Below are positions 56,134-63,297 of a DNA stretch of 64,000 nt, one piece after another. Made by a program: the position numbers and the translations under genes. The DNA lies in contig CANCSS010000002.1 in the NCBI GenBank assembly GCA_947380905.1, positions 1 to 64,000 on the forward strand, read 5' to 3'. How positions within the stretch are numbered: position 1 is the stretch's first letter; every line of letters starts with the position of its first letter. The notes below the pieces were generated by a model. The model worked only from the letters and a program-made list of their open reading frames with translations. It was not told the origin of the DNA and ran no database searches. The stretch is from Chitinophagaceae bacterium (lineage in GTDB: Bacteria > Bacteroidota > Bacteroidia > Chitinophagales > Chitinophagaceae).

Positions 56134-56188
56134 TTTTATATTTTAATATTTATTTTATTGCTTTACTTTTTTAAAAGTAATTAAAGAA

Positions 56189-58033
56189 CTATCCTTCTTT
56201 TCTACTAAAACCTTTTGGACCACCACTGTCTGCATCATTCATTCTAATACGACGGCCTTTGTAATTTTTACCATCCACCGCATTAATCATTTGTTTTGCA
56301 GCACCTGATTCAATTTCTACCCAGCTGTTCATATCGCGCATATCAATTTTTCCTAAAGCTTCTTTTCGCAAGTCGCTCATATCTAATATGAATTGTAAAA
56401 AACTAGCTTTGTAAAAACCATCTTTGGTACCTAAGTTAACAAACAGTCTTGTATAACCACTTGCGCCTCTTTCCGCACCGCGACTTCCACGATCTACTGG
56501 AGTTCGCTCCATGCCACGATCATTGCTTCTGGCTCTGCCGCGATCTGCACCACCAAATTCTTGACGACCTCTGTCTCGATTGCGATCTTGTTGTTGCATC
56601 GGTTCACGACGTCCTCTTTCTGCAGTGCGTATGTTTAAATCTTGTGCGTTCTCGTAATAACTTAAGAATCGGTTAAATTCTAGGGCAGCCACACGTTTTA
56701 ATATTTCTTCCTTGCTCATGTCTGCAAATTTTTCTGCCAACATGGGAACATAGGTTTCATAATCGCCATGACTTACATCGGTAGACATTAATTTATCCAT
56801 GACATGGAAAAATTGTTTTCTACAAACATCCTTACCACTAGGTATGTCCAATTTATGGAAAGTACACTTGTTCATGTTTTCAATCTGACGCAAACGATAC
56901 GACTCACGTGCATGCACGATAGAGATACAAATACCCTGACTTCCAGCACGACCTGTTCGACCACTACGGTGCGTATACACTTCAACATCATCCGGTAATT
57001 CAAAGTTGATTACGTGGGTAATTCCTTTTACATCAATACCTCTTGCAGCCACATCTGTTGCAATTAATAATTGTAAAGTTTTATCTCTAAACTGACCCAT
57101 CACTCTATCACGTTGTTGTTGCGTCAAATCGCCATGGATGGCATCAATATCATAACCCTCACGCGTTAATCGTTGTGCTACTTCTTGAGCATCCGCTTTT
57201 GTTCTAGTAAAAATGATACCATAAATGCCTGGGTTAAAATCGATGATTCTTTTTAAAGTTTCATAGCGATGTTGGGCAGATGTTAAATAATACTGGTGAT
57301 CAATACTTTTATTGGTCGCATTCACTTTCCCAATGGTCACTTCCACTGGCTCTTTCATGTAACGCTTACTTACTTTTCTAATTTCAGCAGGCATGGTGGC
57401 ACTAAACAACCAAATACTTTCTCTATTAGGTGTATTTTTTAAGATAAATTCAATATCATCTTGGAATCCCATGTTTAACATTTCATCTGCCTCATCCAAC
57501 ACAACATATTCTATCTTTTCTAAGTTGATCGCTTTTCTTTCAATTAAATCAATTAAACGACCTGGAGTGGCTACAACCACTTGTACCCCTCTTTTTAAAT
57601 CTTTAATTTGCAAACCAATGGAGGTTCCACCATAAACAGCTAAAACTTGTAAACCTGGAATATGCTTTTTGAACAAATTCATTTCGCTTACAATTTGCAT
57701 ACACAATTCTCTGGTAGGACAAACCACTAAAGCCTGCGGAAATCTATCTGCCGTTTTAATCAATTGCAATAATGGCAAACCAAAAGCGGCTGTTTTACCA
57801 GTTCCCGTTTGAGCTAAACCAATAAAATCTTTTGTACCGCTTATCAAAACAGGTATAGAACGCTCCTGAATTTCAGTAGCATGTGTATAACCCAATTCTG
57901 TAACTGCCTTCACCAATTGATCATTAATCCCAATTTCAGTAAATGTCTTTTTCGACTTTACTGCTTCAATCAATTCATTGGTAATTTCTACTTCTTCTTT
58001 CTTCTTCATTTTTATATTTTTTTGCTTAGTCAC
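56189..58033 (-). CDS. DEAD-box ATP-dependent RNA helicase with DbpA-type RNA-binding domain
   Basis: 614 residues with both RecA domains: Q motif, motif I AQTGTGKTAAFGLPLL, DEADEMLNMGF (II), SATMP (III), and HRSGRTGRAG (VI). An Arg/Gly/Asp-rich stretch (about 470-530: REPMQQQDRNRDRGRQEFGGADRGRARSND) leads to a C-terminal DbpA-like RNA-binding domain (YTRLFVNLGTKDGFYKASFLQFI ... KNYKGRRIRMND). It fits the DeaD/CsdA type, acting in ribosome assembly and RNA decay at low temperature. It lies inside the aromatic cluster, 23 bases after tyrA, which is an unusual place. Confidence 0.93.
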   Translation of the reverse strand: MTKQKNIKMKKKEEVEITNELIEAVKSKKTFTEIGINDQLVKAVTELGYTHATEIQERSIPVLISGTKDFIGLAQTGTGKTAAFGLPLLQLIKTADRFPQALVVCPTRELCMQIVSEMNLFKKHIPGLQVLAVYGGTSIGLQIKDLKRGVQVVVATPGRLIDLIERKAINLEKIEYVVLDEADEMLNMGFQDDIEFILKNTPNRESIWLFSATMPAEIRKVSKRYMKEPVEVTIGKVNATNKSIDHQYYLTSAQHRYETLKRIIDFNPGIYGIIFTRTKADAQEVAQRLTREGYDIDAIHGDLTQQQRDRVMGQFRDKTLQLLIATDVAARGIDVKGITHVINFELPDDVEVYTHRSGRTGRAGSQGICISIVHARESYRLRQIENMNKCTFHKLDIPSGKDVCRKQFFHVMDKLMSTDVSHGDYETYVPMLAEKFADMSKEEILKRVAALEFNRFLSYYENAQDLNIRTAERGRREPMQQQDRNRDRGRQEFGGADRGRARSNDRGMERTPVDRGSRGAERGASGYTRLFVNLGTKDGFYKASFLQFILDMSDLRKEALGKIDMRDMNSWVEIESGAAKQMINAVDGKNYKGRRIRMNDADSGGPKGFSRKEG

Positions 58034-58056
58034 CTAAAGTGCTTTGCTTTTTTTAA

Positions 58057-58896
58057 TTATTTTAAAATCCTTTTTATTTGATTGGCATTTTGAATCAATT
58101 CCAATAAGTAAGCTGGATTTTCTTTTTCCAAACTTGCTTTGAATTTTTTTAATTGACTTATATGCTCATTCAAAACATCTAATACATTTTCTTTGTTTTG
58201 CATAAAAATGGGAACCCACATTTCCGCATTGGACTTGGCCAAACGCACTGTGCTTTCAAAACCACTACTCGCTAACTCAAAAATCGCATCAGATTCTTTT
58301 TCCTTCTCCAGCACCGTATTTGCCAATGCAAAAGAAGTAATATGTGAGATATGACTCACATAAGCTACATGTATGTCATGTTTGATGGCATTCATATAAA
58401 GTATATGCATACCTAAAGCTTGATATATTTTTTCTACCAATTGTAATGCATCTGCATCTACTTGCTCTTTGTTACAAATGATCGTAGCCTTATCAACAAA
58501 AGCATCATCTTGAGCTGCTGTTGGACCACTAAATTCTGTACCCCACATAGGATGTGTTGGAACAAAACGACCTTTGTTTACATGTGCATAGGCAATGTTT
58601 ACAATACTTTCTTTGGTAGAACCTACATCAAAAACAACTTGCTTGTTCACCAAGTTTAATATAGTGGGCAATAAATTTTCAGCTACGTTGATAGGTGTTG
58701 CAATCACAATAATATCAGAAGTAGCAATGGCTGCTTCCAATGTCATGATTTCATCTACAATACCCAATTGCAATGCCATGTTTTGGTGTTCGATGTTCGA
58801 ATCCACTCCAATAACCTTGGATACCATGCCTTTCTTTTTCAAAGACATCGCCAGTGAACCTCCCATTAAACCAATTCCAATGACTGTTAAACGCAT
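58057..58896 (-). CDS. tyrA: Prephenate dehydrogenase
   Basis: 279 residues: the Rossmann start VIGIGLMGGSLAMSLKKKG, IIVIATPINVAENLLP, VVFDVGSTKE, and FVPTHPMWGTEFSGPTAA with the substrate His in THPMWG. No ACT domain is fused. It makes 4-hydroxyphenylpyruvate for tyrosine. Its start overlaps the end of the aminotransferase gene by ten bases, so the two are coupled. Confidence 0.92.
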   Translation of the reverse strand: MRLTVIGIGLMGGSLAMSLKKKGMVSKVIGVDSNIEHQNMALQLGIVDEIMTLEAAIATSDIIVIATPINVAENLLPTILNLVNKQVVFDVGSTKESIVNIAYAHVNKGRFVPTHPMWGTEFSGPTAAQDDAFVDKATIICNKEQVDADALQLVEKIYQALGMHILYMNAIKHDIHVAYVSHISHITSFALANTVLEKEKESDAIFELASSGFESTVRLAKSNAEMWVPIFMQNKENVLDVLNEHISQLKKFKASLEKENPAYLLELIQNANQIKRILK

Positions 58897-60050
58897 GCTT
58901 CAATTCTTTTAATGGCTACACTAAATTTTTCTATGGAACCACATAAACTCACTCTGATGTATTCATTGCCTGCAGCACCAAAAATGCCACCAGGGGTAAT
59001 AAAAACATTAGCATCATATAATACCTTATCACTTAATGCATATCCATCTTTGTAAGTTGCGGGAATTTTGGCCCATACAAACATGCCTACTTGTTGCTTA
59101 GAATAGACACATTTTAAAACATCTAATAACTCGAATACTTTTTCACGTCGTGCTGTATATATTTTATTCACGGAGTCATACCAACTCTGATCCAGACTTA
59201 ATGCCTTAGCCGCAGCTAATTGCACCGGCAAAAACATGCCACTGTCCATATTGGATTTAAACCTAAGTATTTCATTGATTCTATCTTCGGCAGCAATTAA
59301 CATGCCTACTCTCCATCCTGCCATGTTCTGGCTTTTACTTAGAGAGTTTAATTCGATCACTACCTCTTTGGCCCCTTCTATAGACAATAAACTTTGTGGT
59401 TGATCATTTAAAATAAAGGCATAAGGATTGTCATGACAAATCAATATTTGATGCTTTTTTCCAAAGGCGACTATTTTTTCAAATAATTCTTTTGTTGGCC
59501 TTTGACCTGTTGGCATATGTGGATAGTTTACCCACATTAACTTGACTTTTGATAAATCTGATTTTTCTAAATTTTCAAAGTCAGGCGCCCAACTGTTATC
59601 GGCAGTCAACTCATAGTATAACGGGGTCCCTCCCGCTAATTTAACTGCACTTGTATATGTTGGATAACCAGGATTAGGAATTAATACCTGATCTCCTTCA
59701 TTTAAATAGGTCATACATATATGCATGATCCCTTCTTTACTTCCCAATAAGGGAAGTACTTCGGTAGCTGGATTGATATCCGCTACCTTAAAGTATTTTT
59801 TATACCAATTGGCTATGGCCTCTCTTAAAATAGGAGACCCTTTGTAAGATTGATAGCCATGTACATTTTCTTTGGTCGATTCTTCCTGCAATGTTTTAAT
59901 CACATCAGGATGTGGAGGTAAATCGGGACTGCCTATCCCTAAATTAACAATCCCCTTACCGGCTTTATTGAGTTCATCAATTTCACGCAGCTTCGTAGAA
60001 AAATAATATTCTCCTATCCCATCTAATCTATGTGCTAAATTCCAATTCAT
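58887..60050 (-). CDS. PLP-dependent aminotransferase, class I/II (probably aromatic)
   Basis: 387 residues, fold type I: GIVNLGIGSPDLPPHPDVIKTL, GYQSYKGSPILREAIANWY, PNPGYPTYTSA, MWVNYPHMPTGQ, and the Schiff-base Lys in ELNSLSKSQNMAGWRVGML. The place between pheA and tyrA argues that it transaminates phenylpyruvate, hydroxyphenylpyruvate or prephenate. LL-DAP aminotransferase-like proteins are close relatives, so substrate remains an inference. Confidence 0.88.
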   Translation of the reverse strand: MNWNLAHRLDGIGEYYFSTKLREIDELNKAGKGIVNLGIGSPDLPPHPDVIKTLQEESTKENVHGYQSYKGSPILREAIANWYKKYFKVADINPATEVLPLLGSKEGIMHICMTYLNEGDQVLIPNPGYPTYTSAVKLAGGTPLYYELTADNSWAPDFENLEKSDLSKVKLMWVNYPHMPTGQRPTKELFEKIVAFGKKHQILICHDNPYAFILNDQPQSLLSIEGAKEVVIELNSLSKSQNMAGWRVGMLIAAEDRINEILRFKSNMDSGMFLPVQLAAAKALSLDQSWYDSVNKIYTARREKVFELLDVLKCVYSKQQVGMFVWAKIPATYKDGYALSDKVLYDANVFITPGGIFGAAGNEYIRVSLCGSIEKFSVAIKRIEACV

Positions 60051-60052
60051 AA

Positions 60053-60889
60053 TTACCCTTTTACAACTTTACCCTTGTTATACAACCCAAATATTTTAAT
60101 ACTATTGGTTAAAGATTTTACCTCTTCCAATGTTTTTTCAATTTGTTTTTTATTTTCAAATTCCAAATCAGCATAAAAACCATATTTAAACGTACTTCCT
60201 GGTATGGGCATACTTTGCAACTTGCTTAAATTGACATGGCCTTGCGCTATCTTGGCCAACACTTTTGCAAGAATCCCTCTAGAATGATCGGTTTGAAAAT
60301 AAATGGATGCCTTGTTTGGATTTTCAATCATAGTTTTAGCACCGATAGGCTCCATCACTAAAAAACGAGTGATGTTATTTTTTAAAGTATGGATATCGGG
60401 AGCTGCTATTTCTAAATCATACATTTGGGCCGCCAATTTACTTGCAATGGCTGCCGTATGTTTGCTTTTATTTTGATGTACTTGCTTTGCACTTAATGCA
60501 GTATCCTCCGACTCTACCAATTTCCAATTGTACTTTTCTAAATAATCTAAGCATTGTAAAATAGCCATCGGATGACTGTGCACTTCTTTAATATCTGTCA
60601 ATTTCACTCCTGGATAAGTCAATAAATTTTGACTGATAGATAAGTACACTTCTCCGATCACTTTTAAATTGCTTTTCTGTAACAAATTGTAATTGGGTAA
60701 AATACTGCCTGCAATAGAATTTTCAATGGCCATCACCGCCCCATCTGACAAGGTAGTATTTGCTCCAATTTGAACTACTTTCCTAAAAGTATCACAAGTA
60801 ATGACCTCGACATTTTTGCCAAAAAAATGCCTTGCCGCCACTTGGTGGAAACTTCCTTCATATCCTTGTATCGTTACCTTTTTGCTCAT
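60053..60889 (-). CDS. pheA: Prephenate dehydratase with ACT domain
   Basis: 278 residues. The catalytic domain has GYEGSFHQVAARHFFG, AVMAIENSIAGSILPNYNLL and HSHPMAILQCLDYL. The ACT domain starts about residue 198 (FQTDHSRGILAKVLAKIAQGHVNLSKLQSMPIPGSTFKYGFYADLEF) and usually binds phenylalanine. It makes phenylpyruvate. It is the first full gene of the aromatic cluster. Its ATG lies directly after the U-run of the attenuator terminator, so it has no room for a conventional ribosome-binding site. Confidence 0.95.
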   Translation of the reverse strand: MSKKVTIQGYEGSFHQVAARHFFGKNVEVITCDTFRKVVQIGANTTLSDGAVMAIENSIAGSILPNYNLLQKSNLKVIGEVYLSISQNLLTYPGVKLTDIKEVHSHPMAILQCLDYLEKYNWKLVESEDTALSAKQVHQNKSKHTAAIASKLAAQMYDLEIAAPDIHTLKNNITRFLVMEPIGAKTMIENPNKASIYFQTDHSRGILAKVLAKIAQGHVNLSKLQSMPIPGSTFKYGFYADLEFENKKQIEKTLEEVKSLTNSIKIFGLYNKGKVVKG

Positions 60890-60920
60890 AAAAAAAATCC
60901 CGGCTTTGTGGGCCGGGATT
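60890..60920 (-). terminator. Attenuator terminator (segments 3:4) directly before pheA
   Basis: On the minus strand AATCCCGGC-ccacaaa-GCCGGGATT forms a nine-pair stem followed by an eight-base T-run that ends at the pheA ATG. Placed between a leader ORF and the operon it serves, it is read as the attenuator. Confidence 0.9.
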
Positions 60921-60939
60921 GTATATTTAGTTATTTCGT

Positions 60940-61026
60940 TTACGCTTTTACAAATACTACCCGGCTACTTTGGTTAAAGTAGAAATAAAAGAAAAAGTAA
61001 AACCAATTGTTAATATTTGCTTTCAT
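60940..61026 (-). CDS. pheL: Aromatic-rich leader peptide of the phe/tyr/aro operon
   Basis: The 28-codon ORF, too short for the ORF track, starts at ATG 61026. Residues 8-17 read WFYFFFYFYF: one Trp, six Phe and three Tyr codons in an unbroken run; a further Phe follows at 25 and the stop is TAA. The run overlaps segment 1 of the attenuator and the stop codon lies 19 bases before the terminator stem. This is the classic leader-peptide layout for ribosome-mediated attenuation, sensing charged tRNA-Phe and tRNA-Tyr. The product itself is not expected to have a function. The symbol is given by analogy. Confidence 0.88.
   Translation of the reverse strand: MKANINNWFYFFFYFYFNQSSRVVFVKA
60960..60982 (-). 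promoter_or_regulatory. Attenuator segments 1 and 2 (pause and antiterminator hairpins)
   Basis: On the minus strand CTACTTT (segment 1, inside the aromatic codon run) pairs with AAAGTAG to form a seven-pair hairpin. The second strand continues as AAAGTAGCCGGG (segment 2), whose GCCGGG is complementary to CCCGGC of the terminator's first arm (segment 3, six G-C pairs). A ribosome stalled on the aromatic codons would block 1:2, allow 2:3 and prevent the terminator. Confidence 0.8.
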
Positions 61027-61033
61027 CTTGGCA

Positions 61034-61065
61034 CAAAGGTAGGTTAAAATGGGCTATCCATCAAA
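61034..61065 (-). promoter_or_regulatory. Promoter of the pheL-pheA operon
   Basis: On the minus strand TTTG (at 61065-61062) and TACCTTTG (61041-61034) match the Bacteroidota -33 TTTG and -7 TAnnTTTG elements, with 20 bases between them. The -7 box ends seven bases before the leader ATG, so the leader message is nearly leaderless. Confidence 0.7.
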
Positions 61066-61170
61066 AATGATTCCATTTTTAGAGCTAAAAACTAACAAAT
61101 ATTCGCTTTTGAGGTTTTATGGGTGCCCTCTAAAAAGCTAGCCCGCACCAACTTGGACTGCACGGCTCCT

Positions 61171-61202
61171 AAAAAAACCGCCCAGATAAATCGGGGCGGT
61201 TA
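61171..61202 (-). terminator. Rho-independent terminator of the small lipoprotein gene
   Basis: On the minus strand AACCGCCC-cgatttatct-GGGCGGTT is followed by a T-run. It ends the lipoprotein transcript before the pheL promoter. A further inverted repeat, CTTGCCA/TGGCAAG at 61210-61248, lies in the same 3' region. Confidence 0.85.
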
Positions 61203-61287
61203 AGGATGGCTTGCCATGTAAATCGTTCTATAGCTGTCAGCTGGCAAGAAATGGATGATAAATCACCCTACCAACAGCCCTAATTAT

Positions 61288-61452
61288 TTATTTTGCTTTA
61301 GCAGCAGTATCAACCGCTTTAGCAGCAGTATCAACCATTACAGCTTTTGCAGTATCAACTTTTGCAACAGCAGTGTCAGTTTTTGCTTCAGTTGAAGCAC
61401 CACCACAAGCAGCTAATGCAGCGATAGCGAAAATTGCGAATACTTTTTTCAT
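61288..61452 (-). CDS. Small repeat-bearing lipoprotein, missed by the ORF track
   Basis: 54 residues starting MKKVFAIFAIAALAACGG, a short type II signal with the lipid Cys at residue 16. The mature part is only Ala, Lys, Val, Asp and Thr with repeats of VDTAAKA (KVDTAKAVMVDTAAKAVDTAAKAK). The low-complexity tail is encoded partly by an exact 21-base tandem duplication. It has its own strong terminator, so it is probably an abundant small envelope lipoprotein. Function unknown. Confidence 0.8.
   Translation of the reverse strand: MKKVFAIFAIAALAACGGASTEAKTDTAVAKVDTAKAVMVDTAAKAVDTAAKAK
61295..61336. repeat. Tandem 21-base direct repeat in the lipoprotein gene
   Basis: Two exact copies of the 21-base unit beginning GCTTTAGCAGCAGTATCAAC sit side by side, each encoding one VDTAAKA heptad on the minus strand. 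A diverged third copy follows. The in-frame unit length allows copy-number change without breaking the gene. Confidence 0.9.
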
Positions 61453-61580
61453 TTGGATTTGTTTTAAATGATTAATTATACCCTTAATACAAAAACCTCA
61501 AAAAGGTAACCTCCCCTTGCTTAAAAAATTAAAAAAGAGTCTATTTTGGGTTACTTTTACACCAATTAAGTATTAACCTA

Positions 61581-62150
61581 TTGAAAGCTGAATTAGATGA
61601 ACAAACCCTATTAAAAGGGTTAGCCAATAATGACTCCAAAGTGGTGGAAGCCCTTTATCAAGCTCATTTTAATATGATTCAGCACTTTGTTGTCAACAAC
61701 AATGGCTCTTTTGATGATGCTAGGGATGTTTTTCAGGAAGCCATGATGGCACTGTACGAAAAGGTGCAAACCAATTCGTTGGTACTCACCTGTCAAATTA
61801 AAACTTACCTTTTTTCCATTTGCAAACACTTATGGCTAAAAAGATTACAACAAATGGGTAAGTACAGCAGCCCACTTAGTACTCAGGAAGAAACGGTTTC
61901 AGTGGAAGATGATTTAGGGATATTTGAAAAGCAAGAAGCAAATTATACAATGATGAACAACGCCTTAAATAGTTTAGGCGAACCTTGTAAGGGTTTATTG
62001 GAAGGCTACTATATCCATAAAAAAGGAATGCAGGAATTGGCTCAAGAATTTGGCTACACCAATGCAGACAATGCGAAGAATCAGAAATACAAATGTTTAA
62101 TGCGCTTGAAAAAAATATTTTTTGCGCAGTACAATATGGGAGACAAATAA
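61581..62150 (+). CDS. ECF-like RNA polymerase sigma factor
   Basis: 189 residues. Region 2 has ALYQAHFNMIQHFVVNNNGSFDDARDVFQEAMMALYEKV. Region 4 has GLLEGYYIHKKGMQELAQEFGYTNADNAKNQKYKCLMRLKKIF. The start is a TTG at 61581, since the first ATG would remove much of region 2. The protein fits the small sigma-70 subgroup common in Chitinophagaceae next to a membrane regulator. The next gene, 18 bases on, encodes the likely partner. Confidence 0.85.
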   Translation: MKAELDEQTLLKGLANNDSKVVEALYQAHFNMIQHFVVNNNGSFDDARDVFQEAMMALYEKVQTNSLVLTCQIKTYLFSICKHLWLKRLQQMGKYSSPLSTQEETVSVEDDLGIFEKQEANYTMMNNALNSLGEPCKGLLEGYYIHKKGMQELAQEFGYTNADNAKNQKYKCLMRLKKIFFAQYNMGDK

Positions 62151-62168
62151 TAGATTAACGAACAGACT

Positions 62169-63278
62169 ATGGAAGACATAAAATTATTAGAAACCATTGA
62201 TAGATATTTGGCTGGCGAAATGTCTGCTGAAGAGCATGATTTATTTGAGACCATTCGAAAAAATACACCCAGCATTGATCAAATGGTGAAAGAACATGAA
62301 ATGTTTTTACTTCAAATGGACCAATATGCCGCGAAACGCAACTTTGCAAAATTAACGGAGAAAACATTCCAGCATTTATTGGCAGCGGGAGAATGGACCT
62401 TAGACAATGTAGCGCCTTCGAAAGTAAAAATAATTCAGTTGTGGAATAAATATAAAAAAGTGACTGCTATAGCTGCCTCTGTTGGAGGATTAATTGCTTT
62501 AACTACTTCTGCATTTATTATGTATTTTTCACCAAGTTTAAATGGCAATCAATTATTACAATTAAGCAAAGACATCGAAGTCATTAAAAAAAATCAGCAA
62601 GTTCAAGGACATCTTTTAAATGAAGTGAAATCCAAAGTTCCTGAAAATGCAACCCTCCTTAGTGGTGGATCGGGCTTTTTAATTGACCCGAAAGGTTATA
62701 TCATCACCAATGCTCATGTGTTAAAAGGCAATGGCGCCATTGTGATCAACAATATGGGGCAAGAATTACATGCAAATATTATTTACACCGATAAAAACAT
62801 TGATCTTGCCTTATTAAAAATAGAAGACAAAGATTTTGATGCTCCTAATACTATCCCTTTTACGATTCGTAAAAAAATGAGCGACTTGGGCGAAGAAATT
62901 TTTACTTTGGGCTACCCCAGAAATGACAATGACATTGTATATGGCAAAGGTTATTTAAGCGCTCAAAAAGGATATGCTGGAGACAGCAGCTCTTATCAAA
63001 TACAAATTAGCGCCAACCCAGGCAGTTCTGGAGCGCCTTTATTCAATGACAAAGGAGAGTTGATTGGAATTATAAGTACCAGAGAAAAATTAGCCGTTGG
63101 CGTTACTTTTGCGATTAAATCAAATAAAATTATCGACTTAATTGCCTCAGCTAAAGAAAACGAAGCGCCTACAGATATAAAGTTAAAAGTGACAAAAGTA
63201 GAACACATTGCTATCAATAGAAAAGTTCAAATCAATAGTTTGAAGCCTTACATTTTTAGTGTTCGTTCTTTCAACTAA
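62169..63278 (+). CDS. Anti-sigma-like membrane protein fused to a periplasmic trypsin-like protease
   Basis: 369 residues in three parts. Residues 1-95 are cytoplasmic and start like Bacteroidota anti-sigma tails (LLETIDRYLAGEMSAEEHDLFE). A membrane segment spans about 98-120 (VTAIAASVGGLIALTTSAFIMYF). The rest is a trypsin-like (HtrA/Deg-type S1C) protease with GSGFLIDPKGYIITNAHVL (H183), DKNIDLALLKI (D212) and ANPGSSGAPLFNDKGELIGI (S287), so the triad looks complete. There is no PDZ domain. By position it should hold the upstream sigma factor and sense or cleave something in the periplasm. Both roles are inference from the architecture and gene order. Confidence 0.82.
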   Translation: MEDIKLLETIDRYLAGEMSAEEHDLFETIRKNTPSIDQMVKEHEMFLLQMDQYAAKRNFAKLTEKTFQHLLAAGEWTLDNVAPSKVKIIQLWNKYKKVTAIAASVGGLIALTTSAFIMYFSPSLNGNQLLQLSKDIEVIKKNQQVQGHLLNEVKSKVPENATLLSGGSGFLIDPKGYIITNAHVLKGNGAIVINNMGQELHANIIYTDKNIDLALLKIEDKDFDAPNTIPFTIRKKMSDLGEEIFTLGYPRNDNDIVYGKGYLSAQKGYAGDSSSYQIQISANPGSSGAPLFNDKGELIGIISTREKLAVGVTFAIKSNKIIDLIASAKENEAPTDIKLKVTKVEHIAINRKVQINSLKPYIFSVRSFN

Positions 63279-63297
63279 TTAAATTCGCTAAAGACAT

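Noticed and set aside
55703-56146. Plus-strand ORF of 147 residues over the DAHP synthase gene
   Set aside because: Cys/Ser/Thr-rich composition typical of an antisense frame; the minus-strand enzyme has all motifs.
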